A stretch of 6,362 nucleotides of DNA from Oscillospiraceae bacterium (GTDB taxonomy: Bacteria; Bacillota; Clostridia; Oscillospirales; Ruminococcaceae): NCBI GenBank assembly GCA_019413245.1, contig DXNX01000136.1:356-6717 (forward strand), read 5' to 3'. Each line of letters begins with the position of its first letter. Position 1 is the stretch's first letter. The translations under genes and the position numbers were made by a program. This document shows positions 1-5,911 of this stretch, one piece after another. The notes beneath the pieces were generated by a model. That model saw nothing but the letters and a program-made list of their open reading frames with translations. It did no database searches and was not told where the DNA came from.

Positions 1-780
1 GAACGCCGCCGCCCCTGTGACCCGGCCTGGCTGGACCTGTGCGAACGCACCCTGCGGGCCGGACCCTTTGCCCCCAACGCCGGCCCCGACCTGTACCCCG
101 GCACGGTGGCGTCTTTCTGGGAGGTACCCACCCCGCCGGCGCTTGCCGTGACCGTGGGGGTGCTGCTGCTGCCGGCCGCGGTGGTGCTCTCGGTGTTTCT
201 GCCCCATTACCGGGCGGTGTCCCGCACCTTGGAGCAGAACAAACAGGCCGCCAAAGCCGGGCTGGAATCGGTGGCCGCCACCCTGGAAGCGGCAGGCTGC
301 ACCGATGTGTGGTACAGCGACCCTTACGATTATTATGCCGATTACGGCTACACCGTTCGCGGCAGCCTGAAGGGCGGGGAAGAGGTGTTCATCACCCCGG
401 AAACCGTGACTGTGTCCGCGGTGGTGGATAACCATGGCCAGCTGCTCCAGGTCAGCTGCACCGTGGGTGTGGACATTGAACAGACCGCGGAAGAAAACCT
501 GGACCGGGTGCGCACCGAGCTGGAAACGGCCAACGGGGTGCTGCGGGGCATCACCGTCCCCGCCAGAAGCGGCGACCTGTTCACCCCCGAGCTGCTGCCC
601 GAAGCCTTTACCGAAAAACTCCTTGCCGCGTACCCGTATGAAAACGCCTACAACTGGTATGAGGCCGACGACGGTGTGCTGGTCAGCACCGACTACTGCA
701 CCTACCCGGAGGAGGAGTACGGCGAGTACGACAGCGCCTACATCCGCGTTTCGGCGGAAGTCCCCGACGCCTGGGAGTAA
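1..780 (+). CDS. Unrecognised single-pass membrane protein, 5'-truncated by the window
   Basis: The frame is open from base 1 to the TAA at 778-780, giving at least 259 residues. The GTG at 106 is not a convincing start because no Shine-Dalgarno sequence precedes it, so the gene probably begins upstream of the window. Visible parts, numbered from the first codon here: a basic, cysteine-containing N-terminal stretch (starts ERRRPCD); a hydrophobic segment at about residues 47-67 (bases 139-201), which looks like one transmembrane helix; then a soluble domain of about 190 residues rich in acidic and Tyr residues (for example YSDPYDYYADYGY near 107-119 and YPEEEYGEYDSAY near the C-terminus). The part just after the helix (TLEQNKQAAKAGLESVAATLEAAG) is likely helical. 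The topology suggests a cytoplasmic N-terminus and an extracytoplasmic C-terminal domain. I recognise no family. It converges on the MFS gene, with a shared inverted repeat between them. Confidence 0.75.
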   Translation, partial: ERRRPCDPAWLDLCERTLRAGPFAPNAGPDLYPGTVASFWEVPTPPALAVTVGVLLLPAAVVLSVFLPHYRAVSRTLEQNKQAAKAGLESVAATLEAAGCTDVWYSDPYDYYADYGYTVRGSLKGGEEVFITPETVTVSAVVDNHGQLLQVSCTVGVDIEQTAEENLDRVRTELETANGVLRGITVPARSGDLFTPELLPEAFTEKLLAAYPYENAYNWYEADDGVLVSTDYCTYPEEEYGEYDSAYIRVSAEVPDAWE

Positions 781-783
781 ACC

Positions 784-856
784 CACATACAAAAAGCCAT
801 CCCGTTTCCGGGACCGCCAAGGCGGATTTGCGGAAACGGGATGGCTTTTGTATGTG
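784..856. terminator. Long bidirectional terminator-like inverted repeat between convergent genes
   Basis: Bases 784-810 and 831-856 are reverse complements apart from one extra A (A5 on the left against T4 on the right). This gives a stem of 26 pairs with one bulged base. The 20-base apex (811-830) contains a further small hairpin, CCGC-CAAG-GCGG. The stem core (GCCATCCCGTTTCCG and its complement) is flanked by an A-tract on one side and a T-tract on the other, so transcripts from either strand would form a GC-rich hairpin followed by U4-5. It begins 4 bases after the stop of the upstream + gene and ends 9 bases before the stop of the convergent MFS gene, so it can end both. It is longer than an ordinary terminator and may be a dispersed repeat used as one. 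Confidence 0.85.
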
Positions 857-864
857 CGGAAGGT

Positions 865-2007
865 TCAGGCCGTTTCTTTGGCGGCTTCCCGGCGCACCAG
901 GGCTGCAAACAGCAGCATACCGGCACAGGGGACGATGTTGCAGGCCATGCCCGCCAGCAGCCCGGCATGGTCGGCCACCACGCCGATGACCCAGGGCATG
1001 AGGATGGCTCCCAGCCCCGCCACCGGCAGCATGACGCCCATGCTGGTCACGCTGGTCATCTGTCCGGCGCAGGCCACGGCGGTGGGGTTCATGCCCGCGA
1101 TGGACAGGGCAAAGAAGAGCAGGAGCAGCAGCGCCGGGACCTGGGTGCGGGCCAGCATCAGCCCGCCGTAAAACACCGTGCAGCCCAGGCCCATCCAGAG
1201 CATGGCCCGGTAGGGGTCCCTGGGCGGGTGGACAAAGGCCAGGACCAGCCGGGCCGCCATGGTGGCGCCCCACAGCAGGGTCACGGTGTAGGGGCTGACG
1301 CTGCCGCTCAGGATGCCCTGGTCCTTGAAGTAGGTCACCAGCCAGCCGGTGACGCTGGTCTCGGCCCCGTTCTGGCAGAAGATCAGGGCGGTGAGCAGCC
1401 AGAATTTGGGGCTGCGGCAGAAACTCCAGTCCGGCCTGGCCGCACTCTGCCGCCGCCCGGTCAGGGAGGCCGGGGCCGCCGCAAAGGCCAGCCACAGCCC
1501 CACGCCCAGCACCGCCAGCACGATGGTGGGCCCGTCGGCGCCCAAAGCCGCCGCTGCCCCCGCTGCCACAAAGGGGCACAGCAGGGCGCCGCAGGCGTAG
1601 CAGCTGTGCATGGCGTTCATGCCCCGGGTGCGGTCGGGCACGTTGTCCCCCACCAGAATGGTGCAGGCGTTGATGGTGCCGCCCTTGGCCAGGCCCACCA
1701 GGGCAAAGGCCGCCGTCAGCAGCCATACCTGGCCGGAAAGCCCCATCAGGGCGTAGCCCAGGGCATAGCCGGTGCCCAGGATCAGGGTGGTGACCTTCAG
1801 CCCCAGCCGCCCGGGCAGAAGCCCGGCCAGGAACCCGGCCACCAGATTGCCCACGCTCATCACCGAGATCAGCGACCCCGACACGCCGTAGGCCAGCCCG
1901 TACCGCTGCTGCAGCAGGCTGACCACCACGCCGCTGCTGATGGCGCAGATGCCGCTGAGGAAAAAGGCCGCAAACCCCACGTTGCGCGCCCGCTTGGCGT
2001 CATTCAT
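865..2007 (-). CDS. MFS transporter, FHS/fucose-permease-like
   Basis: A 380-residue, very hydrophobic protein with about 12 predicted membrane helices in two halves, joined by a basic loop near 181-199. This is the size and shape of a major facilitator permease in the cytoplasmic membrane. A degenerate MFS motif A is seen at 62-72 (GLLPGRLGLKV, between helices 2 and 3). NAMHSCYACGALLCP (131-145), NGAETSVTGW (213-222) and the GMNPTA stretch (305-310) resemble conserved positions in the FHS / fucose-permease-like branch. Substrate cannot be read from sequence; a sugar or related solute is only a guess. I chose the ATG at 2007 because AGGAG lies 11 bases upstream (2019-2023). In-frame starts at 2031 (ATG) and 2043 (GTG) lie in the preceding terminator and lack a ribosome binding site. 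The gene follows the phosphofructokinase gene on the same strand without a visible promoter of its own. Confidence 0.88.
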   Translation of the reverse strand: MNDAKRARNVGFAAFFLSGICAISSGVVVSLLQQRYGLAYGVSGSLISVMSVGNLVAGFLAGLLPGRLGLKVTTLILGTGYALGYALMGLSGQVWLLTAAFALVGLAKGGTINACTILVGDNVPDRTRGMNAMHSCYACGALLCPFVAAGAAAALGADGPTIVLAVLGVGLWLAFAAAPASLTGRRQSAARPDWSFCRSPKFWLLTALIFCQNGAETSVTGWLVTYFKDQGILSGSVSPYTVTLLWGATMAARLVLAFVHPPRDPYRAMLWMGLGCTVFYGGLMLARTQVPALLLLLFFALSIAGMNPTAVACAGQMTSVTSMGVMLPVAGLGAILMPWVIGVVADHAGLLAGMACNIVPCAGMLLFAALVRREAAKETA

Positions 2008-2033
2008 CGGAAAATCCACTCCTATACCCATAT

Positions 2034-2079
2034 AAAAAGGCACGCGCAGAAAGGCCCTGGCGGCACTCTCTGCGCGTGC
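2034..2079 (-). terminator. Rho-independent terminator of the phosphofructokinase gene
   Basis: On the - strand an 11-bp perfect stem (GCACGCGCAGA at 2079-2069 with TCTGCGCGTGC at 2050-2040) encloses an 18-base loop and is followed by CCTTTTT (2040-2034). It starts 24 bases after the stop of the kinase gene. The T-tract ends only about 10 bases before the Shine-Dalgarno sequence of the MFS gene, so the same hairpin would also sit in the leader of any read-through mRNA for the transporter. Confidence 0.8.
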
Positions 2080-2103
2080 GAAACTTCCTTCGGGGCTGCC
2101 CGC

Positions 2104-3333
2104 TCAGTCATGCAGATGGATGTGCTGCGGTACGCCGTTGATGTAAATGGGGGTCAGCTCGGCCTGGATCAGCGGCCGGGCGTATTTCTCGAACTTTTCG
2201 TTCAGATGCATGCCGTCGGGGGTGATCCAGTCGGCGGGCACACACTTTTCCTTGTTGGCCACCTCGGCCACGTCCACGGTGGTGGTCTCGGTGCGGTAGG
2301 GCATGTCGGACAGGCGCACGATGCCGCACATCTTGCCGGTCAGACCGTTGAAGGCGGCTTCCACCGCGGCACCGCCCACCTGATAGGCCTCGGTGATGTC
2401 GGTGCGGCTGGCCAGATGGGAGGCGCAGCGCTGCAGGGTGGAAAATTCGATGGCGCGGGTCTTGCAGCCCAGCCGGACCCGGATCAGGTCGGCCAGGTAC
2501 CGGCTGGTGCCGGACAGGATGGCCTTGTGGCCGAAAGCGTCCAGCTGCCCGGCGGTGCTCACCAGGTCGCACAGGAAAACGCCGTCCTTGTTCTTTACGC
2601 CCTCGCTGGCGGCAATGATGACGTTTTTCTTGTCGGCGGTCAGGGCGGCCACCTTGTTCAGGAACACTTCCTCGTCAAAGGTGCGTTCCGGCAGCAGGAT
2701 GATGTCCGGCCCGGCGCTGTCGCTGCCGGCAGCCAGGGAGGCCGCGCCGGCCAGCCAGCCGGTGTGACGGCCCATGATCTCGGCCACCGTCACGCTGCGC
2801 AGATCGTACACGCTGGAGTCACAGATGACTTCCTTCAGGATGGTGGCAATGTACTTGGCCGCGCTGCCGTAGCCGGGGGTGTGGTCGGTGCCCATCAGGT
2901 CGTTGTCGATGGTCTTGGGCACGCCGATGAACCGGATCTCACTGTTCTTGGCGGCGCCGTAGGCGGCCAGCTTGGCGATGGTGTCCATGGAGTCGTTGCC
3001 GCCGATGTACAGCACCGCCCCGATGGAATATTTCCGGAACAGGTCGAACAGCACCTGATAGGGCTTTTCGTTCACGGCGGGGTCGGGGAGCTTGTGGCGG
3101 CAGCTGCCCAGGAAGCTGGACGGGGTGCGCTTGAGCAGCTCGATGGCCATTTTGTCACCCAGCTGGTCGTTCAGGTCCACGATGCGGCCTTCCAAAAGAC
3201 CCTCGATGCCGTACTGCATGCCGTACACATGCTGCGCGCCGAATGCACGGGCGCTCTCAAACACGCCGGCCAGGCTGGAGTTGATGACGGCGGTAGGCCC
3301 GCCCGACTGCCCGACGAGAAGATTGGTTGCCAT
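2104..3333 (-). CDS. pfp: PPi-dependent 6-phosphofructokinase (diphosphate--fructose-6-phosphate 1-phosphotransferase)
   Basis: This 409-residue protein of the PfkA family converts fructose 6-phosphate to fructose 1,6-bisphosphate in the cytoplasm, the committing step of glycolysis. Family marks: N-terminal GQSGGPTAVIN (8-18), GGNDSMDT (111-118), PKTIDND (139-145), MGRHTGW (187-193) and QR at 301-302. ATP enzymes usually have GGDGS and PGTIDND. Here Asp replaces the second-motif Gly and Lys replaces the Gly before TIDND, the substitutions associated with pyrophosphate as phosphoryl donor. PPi enzymes work reversibly, so a role in gluconeogenesis is possible. Length also fits the PPi type (about 400) rather than bacterial ATP PfkA (about 320). 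The ATG at 3333 is chosen for the AGAAGGTG about 8 bases upstream; an in-frame extension to 3369 lacks such a site. It has its own promoter at 3399-3427 and a terminator at 2034-2079. Donor specificity is inferred from motifs. Confidence 0.92.
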   Translation of the reverse strand: MATNLLVGQSGGPTAVINSSLAGVFESARAFGAQHVYGMQYGIEGLLEGRIVDLNDQLGDKMAIELLKRTPSSFLGSCRHKLPDPAVNEKPYQVLFDLFRKYSIGAVLYIGGNDSMDTIAKLAAYGAAKNSEIRFIGVPKTIDNDLMGTDHTPGYGSAAKYIATILKEVICDSSVYDLRSVTVAEIMGRHTGWLAGAASLAAGSDSAGPDIILLPERTFDEEVFLNKVAALTADKKNVIIAASEGVKNKDGVFLCDLVSTAGQLDAFGHKAILSGTSRYLADLIRVRLGCKTRAIEFSTLQRCASHLASRTDITEAYQVGGAAVEAAFNGLTGKMCGIVRLSDMPYRTETTTVDVAEVANKEKCVPADWITPDGMHLNEKFEKYARPLIQAELTPIYINGVPQHIHLHD

Positions 3334-3398
3334 AAGTCTTTCACCTTCTTTGGGTTGATTCGCGCGCAATAAAACATGCGCATAATTCTCTATGTTAC

Positions 3399-3427
3399 AT
3401 TGTATGCGAGTACAGCCAAAAAGGCAA
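3399..3427 (-). promoter_or_regulatory. Sigma-A promoter for the phosphofructokinase gene
   Basis: Read on the - strand: -35 TTGCCT (3427-3422), 17-base spacer, -10 TACAAT (3404-3399). Transcription should start near 3392, giving a leader of about 60 bases before the ATG at 3333. The -35 box overlaps the hairpin that ends the upstream phosphatase gene. Confidence 0.7.
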
Positions 3428-3443
3428 GCATTTTACGCCTTTT
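3418..3443 (-). terminator. Weak terminator hairpin overlapping the end of the HAD gene
   Basis: On the - strand AAAAGGC (3443-3437) can pair with GCCTTTT (3425-3419) across an 11-base loop that contains the TAA stop codon; the T-run continues to 3418. The stem is short and mostly A-T, so it may be leaky. Read-through would carry the phosphatase transcript into the kinase gene. Confidence 0.4.
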
Positions 3444-4281
3444 CTTCCACCTTGCGGCCCAGGGCGTAGGTCTCAATGGCAACGGCCACGCCGTCGTGGT
3501 TGTTGTCCAGGGTGATGACATCGGCCACGGCCTTCACTTCGGGGAAGGCGTTTTCCATGGCCACGCCCAGCCCGGCCATGCGGACCATCTCCAGGTCGTT
3601 GCCGCTGTCGCCGCAGGCCATGACCTGGTCTTTGCGCAGACCCAGATACTCCGCCAGTGCCATCAGGCCCCGGCCCTTGTTCACGCCGGGGGCGTTCAGT
3701 TCCAGGTTGTCCTTCACGCTGCTGGTGGCGTCCACGTCGGGGCGCACGGCCAGAACGGCCGCTTTGGCGGCGTCCCGCACGGCGGTGTTCTCGTACATGA
3801 TGCTGAACTTTTCCACCTCACCGGGCCGGGTGCGGATGACTTCGGCCAGGTCGTCCACCACCACCCGGCTGTCCCGCACATAGGAGAGCAGCTCCGGCGG
3901 GCAGCAGGCTTCCACCTGCGCGGCGCTGGCGGAGTCGGTGTAACATTCCCCGTTCACAAACAGGCTCAGGGAGCAGGGGAACCGCTGCACCACTTCCAGC
4001 AGCTGCAGGGCCATGTCGGTCTCAAAGGGCAGGGGCACAATGGCCTTGCCGGTGGCCAGCTCCACCACGCTGGCCCCGTTGGAAGTCAGGGCATAGCGCA
4101 CCCCGTCCATGTGCAGAAATTCCTGGGGCACGCCGGTCACCGAGCGCCCGGTGGCGGGGATGACGTCGATGCCTGCGTCCAGGGCGGCGCGGATGGCCGC
4201 CAGGGTGTGAGGGGTGATGTGTTTCTGATCGTCGAAAACCGTGCCGTCCAGATCCAGGGCGATGAGGCGGATGTCCTGCAT
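3433..4281 (-). CDS. Cof-type HAD-superfamily phosphatase (HAD-IIB)
   Basis: A 282-residue cytosolic hydrolase of the Cof/YidA type, which dephosphorylates small phosphorylated metabolites such as sugar phosphates or flavin-type cofactors using Mg2+. The four HAD motifs are visible: I, DLDGT at 10-14 (Asp10 the expected nucleophile, Asp12 the acid/base); II, ATGRS at 43-47; III, Lys202 in NKGRG; IV, GDSGND at 224-229. The region between motifs II and III (about 85-195) corresponds to the C2 cap that selects substrate. Length is usual for the family (about 270-290). The start is well supported: AAGGAGG lies 7 bases before the ATG at 4281. It has its own promoter at 4335-4363. The kinase gene follows 99 bases downstream on the same strand, so a link to sugar phosphate metabolism is plausible but not shown. 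The specific substrate cannot be assigned. Confidence 0.92.
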   Translation of the reverse strand: MQDIRLIALDLDGTVFDDQKHITPHTLAAIRAALDAGIDVIPATGRSVTGVPQEFLHMDGVRYALTSNGASVVELATGKAIVPLPFETDMALQLLEVVQRFPCSLSLFVNGECYTDSASAAQVEACCPPELLSYVRDSRVVVDDLAEVIRTRPGEVEKFSIMYENTAVRDAAKAAVLAVRPDVDATSSVKDNLELNAPGVNKGRGLMALAEYLGLRKDQVMACGDSGNDLEMVRMAGLGVAMENAFPEVKAVADVITLDNNHDGVAVAIETYALGRKVEEKA

Positions 4282-4334
4282 GATACTTCCTCCTTGCGGT
4301 CATACGCAATGCGAACTTGTCATTTTACACAAAG

Positions 4335-4363
4335 ATTGTACCGCAATTTTCGTCAATTTGCAA
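4335..4363 (-). promoter_or_regulatory. Sigma-A promoter for the HAD phosphatase gene
   Basis: On the - strand: -35 TTGCAA (4363-4358), 17-base spacer, -10 TACAAT (4340-4335). The expected start near 4328 leaves a leader of about 45 bases to the ATG at 4281. Architecture and -10 box match those of the kinase promoter. Confidence 0.7.
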
Positions 4364-4372
4364 CCGCTGCCC

Positions 4373-4402
4373 TTGCGTTTTTTGACCTTGCTGTGTTACA
4401 CT
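4373..4402 (+). promoter_or_regulatory. Possible promoter for the DUF1624 membrane protein gene
   Basis: TTGCGT (4373-4378), 18-base spacer and TACACT (4397-4402), in the 148-base divergent intergenic region. The match is moderate. Its -35 lies only 9 bases from the -35 of the divergent phosphatase promoter, so the two promoters would be back to back and could compete or share a regulator. Confidence 0.4.
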
Positions 4403-4429
4403 GTTGCCACGGAAAAGGGGGGATCAGGG

Positions 4430-5179
4430 GTGGAAAAATCGTCCGCTGCCCGGCTCTGGCCGCTGGATGCCCTGCGGGGGCTGGCCATGGTCAACATGGT
4501 AGCCTATCATGCCCTGTACGACTGGGTGTATGTGTTCGGGCAGACCTCGTCCTGGTATGACATTTCGGCGCCGGGGTGCCATGTGTGGCAGCAGTATATC
4601 TGCTGGAGCTTTCTGCTGCTGGCGGGGTACAGCTTCAATCTGTCCCGCCGCCCGCTGAAAAACGGCCTGATCGTGGCCGGGTGCGCGGTGGTGCTCAGCG
4701 TGGTCACCATCGGGTTCATGCCGGAAGAAGCCATCTGGTTCGGGGTGCTGCATCTGGTGGGATGTGCCATCCTGCTGTGCTGCGCAGTCCGCCCGCTGCT
4801 GGAAAAGGTGCCGCCGCTGGCGGGGCTGGGGGTGTCGGCGGCGGTGTTTTTCCTCACCAACCAGCTGCCGGTGGGGTTCCTGGGGTTTGAGGGCCTGCAT
4901 CTGTGGCAGGTGCCCGGGGCTTTGTACGCGCCCAATCTGTTCTGGCTGGGGCTGCCGGACCTGAGCCGGTTCTACTCGGCCGATTACTTCCCGCTGCTGC
5001 CCTGGCTGTTTTTGTTCCTGTGCGGGTACTTTGCGGGGCGGCTGCGGCTGCCTCTGCCCAAAGGCCGCGCCCCGGCGGCCCTGCGTCCCCTGTGTTTTGC
5101 GGGGCGGCACAGCCTGCTGGTGTACATGCTGCACCAGCCGGTGGTTTATGGCGGGCTGTGGTTATTATTTAATTTGTAA
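4430..5179 (+). CDS. DUF1624 / heparan-alpha-glucosaminide N-acetyltransferase-like membrane protein
   Basis: A 249-residue integral membrane protein with about seven hydrophobic segments. The N-terminal LDALRGLAMVNMVAYH (12-27) is the hallmark of the HGSNAT catalytic / DUF1624 family, which is related to membrane acyltransferases that move acyl groups onto sugars across a membrane. Other conserved-looking stretches are FGVLHLVGCAIL (104-115), DYFPLLPWLFLFLCG (185-199) and GRHSLLVYMLHQP (225-237), all typical of the bacterial family. The histidine in VAYH (27) is a candidate functional residue; this is inference. The start is GTG at 4430, with AAAAGGGGGG 7 bases upstream; an open frame continues upstream to 4241 but runs through the divergent promoter region. 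The gene appears monocistronic, and no classic terminator follows, only a hairpin without a T-run at 5192-5210. The acceptor and donor are unknown; cell-envelope glycan acylation is a possibility. Confidence 0.85.
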   Translation: MEKSSAARLWPLDALRGLAMVNMVAYHALYDWVYVFGQTSSWYDISAPGCHVWQQYICWSFLLLAGYSFNLSRRPLKNGLIVAGCAVVLSVVTIGFMPEEAIWFGVLHLVGCAILLCCAVRPLLEKVPPLAGLGVSAAVFFLTNQLPVGFLGFEGLHLWQVPGALYAPNLFWLGLPDLSRFYSADYFPLLPWLFLFLCGYFAGRLRLPLPKGRAPAALRPLCFAGRHSLLVYMLHQPVVYGGLWLLFNL

Positions 5180-5191
5180 ACTTTGTGCGAA

Positions 5192-5210
5192 TTTCGCCGA
5201 AGCGGCGAAA
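5192..5210. other. Perfect hairpin between the DUF1624 gene and rpsU
   Basis: TTTCGCCG (5192-5199) and CGGCGAAA (5203-5210) form an 8-bp stem with a 3-base loop. An alternative palindrome, GCGAATTTCGC (5187-5197), overlaps it and would compete. No T-run follows on either strand, so it is not a standard intrinsic terminator. It lies 7 bases upstream of the rpsU -35 box and could be a weak or factor-dependent terminator, a 3'-end stabiliser or an operator. Confidence 0.55.
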
Positions 5211-5216
5211 ACGTGG

Positions 5217-5246
5217 TTGACAGGCAGCCTTTCCATATAGTATACT
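5217..5246 (+). promoter_or_regulatory. Strong sigma-A promoter of rpsU
   Basis: Consensus -35 TTGACA (5217-5222), 18-base spacer and -10 TATACT (5241-5246). The expected start near 5253 gives a leader of about 63 bases before the rpsU ATG. It is the best consensus match in the window, as expected for a ribosomal protein gene. Confidence 0.8.
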
Positions 5247-5315
5247 TTTGTTTACTGGTTGATTAGAAATTTTTGACCGGCAAACTCCTGTCTAAAGACC
5301 AAGGGAGGGATAAAG

Positions 5316-5492
5316 ATGTCGGAGATCCGTGTCAAGGAGGGCGAATCCCTGGAGAGCGCCCTGCGCCGTTTCAAGCGCAGCACTGCTCGCAGCGGTGTCC
5401 TGGCCGAAGTGCGCAAGCGCGAGGCGTATGAGAAGCCTTCTGTGCGCCGCAAGAAGAAGTCCGAAGCCGCCCGCAAGCGCAAGTATAAGTAA
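5316..5492 (+). CDS. rpsU: 30S ribosomal protein S21
   Basis: A 58-residue, strongly basic protein beginning MSEIRVKEGESLESALRRFK and ending in a Lys/Arg-rich tail (RRKKKSEAARKRKYK), which is the pattern and length of bacterial S21. S21 binds the small ribosomal subunit near the 3' end of 16S rRNA and helps initiation on mRNAs. The N-terminal SEIRVKEGESLE and the following FKRS...GVLAEVRKREAYEKPS match the conserved core. AGGGAGGG (5302-5309) lies 6 bases before the ATG, a strong ribosome binding site. Its own promoter (5217-5246) and terminator (5551-5587) indicate a one-gene transcript; a yqeY-like partner gene, often found next to rpsU, is not seen. Codons are dominated by CGC, AAG and GCC, consistent with high expression. 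Confidence 0.96.
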   Translation: MSEIRVKEGESLESALRRFKRSTARSGVLAEVRKREAYEKPSVRRKKKSEAARKRKYK

Positions 5493-5550
5493 ATCTCGGC
5501 AAAAGCGGCGTCGGGCCGCATTTGATACCCGTGTTTACAAAAGGAACGGC

Positions 5551-5587
5551 AAAGCAGACCCGCTGCGGCGGGTCTGCTTTTTGTTTT
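5551..5587 (+). terminator. Rho-independent terminator of rpsU
   Basis: AAAGCAGACCCGC (5551-5563) pairs perfectly with GCGGGTCTGCTTT (5568-5580), a 13-bp stem with loop TGCG, followed by TTGTTTT (T-rich to 5587). It lies 58 bases after the rpsU stop. Confidence 0.93.
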
Positions 5588-5635
5588 GCCCGTAGGGAAA
5601 AAGCCTGTGTGGGCGCAGGTGCCCTTTCTACCCAA

Positions 5636-5692
5636 GCCTCCCCTGTGTAAGGGGAGGTGCCGCGCAGCGGCGGTGGGGTTGGTAACCCTGCC
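5636..5692 (+). repeat. Repeat A, solo left arm (truncated copy)
   Basis: This matches the left end of the full A copies almost base for base: CCTCCCC/GGGGAGG hairpin with loop TGTGTAA, then GCCGC-GCA-GCGGC, then GGGGTTG. It differs by T for A (GGTGGGG against GGAGGGG) and by a small change around GGTAACCCTGCC. The core and right arm are absent, so it is a decayed or partial copy. Confidence 0.85.
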
Positions 5693-5742
5693 TTGTTTGA
5701 TGTTTCCGGGTTGCCGGGGTAACGGCTGCCTGCCGTGGACTC

Positions 5743-5897
5743 TTTCCTTTTCGTGCCCGAAAAGGAAACGAAAAGGGCCCGCCGTTTCGATGCGGCGGCC
5801 GCCGACCAGGGGTAAACCCCTGGACCCGTTATGCGGCCACCCCTCCGGGACGGCCTTCTCAGGCCCTGGGGGGCCTGAGCAAGGAATGGATTTGAAT
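5743..5897 (+). repeat. Repeat B, copy 1 (structured element, + orientation)
   Basis: In order: an 11-bp perfect hairpin (TTTCCTTTTCG at 5743-5753, loop TGCC, complement at 5758-5768); a 10-base GC palindrome GGCGGCCGCC (5794-5803); a 7-bp hairpin CCAGGGG-TAAA-CCCCTGG (5806-5823); GGACCCG and GCGGCCAC; and an 8-bp hairpin CTCAGGCC-CTGGGG-GGCCTGAG (5858-5879), then AAGGAATGGATTTGAAT. From about 5788 to 5897 it aligns with the reverse complement of 6250-6362. The left limit is uncertain because the partner copy leaves the window; the first hairpin is included as probable. Confidence 0.75.
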
Positions 5898-5911
5898 GGC
5901 GTGACCGGAAA

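Noticed and set aside
106..108. GTG as the start codon of the first gene
   Set aside because: The same frame is open to base 1, no Shine-Dalgarno sequence precedes it, and it would place the membrane helix unusually close to the N-terminus; a start upstream of the window is more likely.
683..1726. A 347-codon - strand frame overlapping the MFS gene
   Set aside because: It is a shifted-frame shadow of the MFS gene that continues through the terminator into the antisense of the first gene.
2040..2106. A riboswitch in front of the MFS gene
   Set aside because: Only a simple terminator stem is visible in a very short intergenic stretch; there is no multi-helix aptamer and no known conserved core.
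841..3372. An 843-codon open frame on the + strand
   Set aside because: It lies antisense to the MFS and phosphofructokinase genes, which are certain from motifs. Its translation is low-complexity Gly/His/Gln/Ala-rich, as expected from the complement of GC-rich coding sequence.
4241..4429. An N-terminal extension of the DUF1624 protein
   Set aside because: The extension would cover the divergent promoter region and the start of the HAD gene, and the family motif begins right after the GTG at 4430, which has a good ribosome binding site.
3376..4560. A 394-codon open frame on the + strand
   Set aside because: It is antisense to the HAD phosphatase and out of frame with the DUF1624 gene; it has no ribosome binding site and no recognisable domain.
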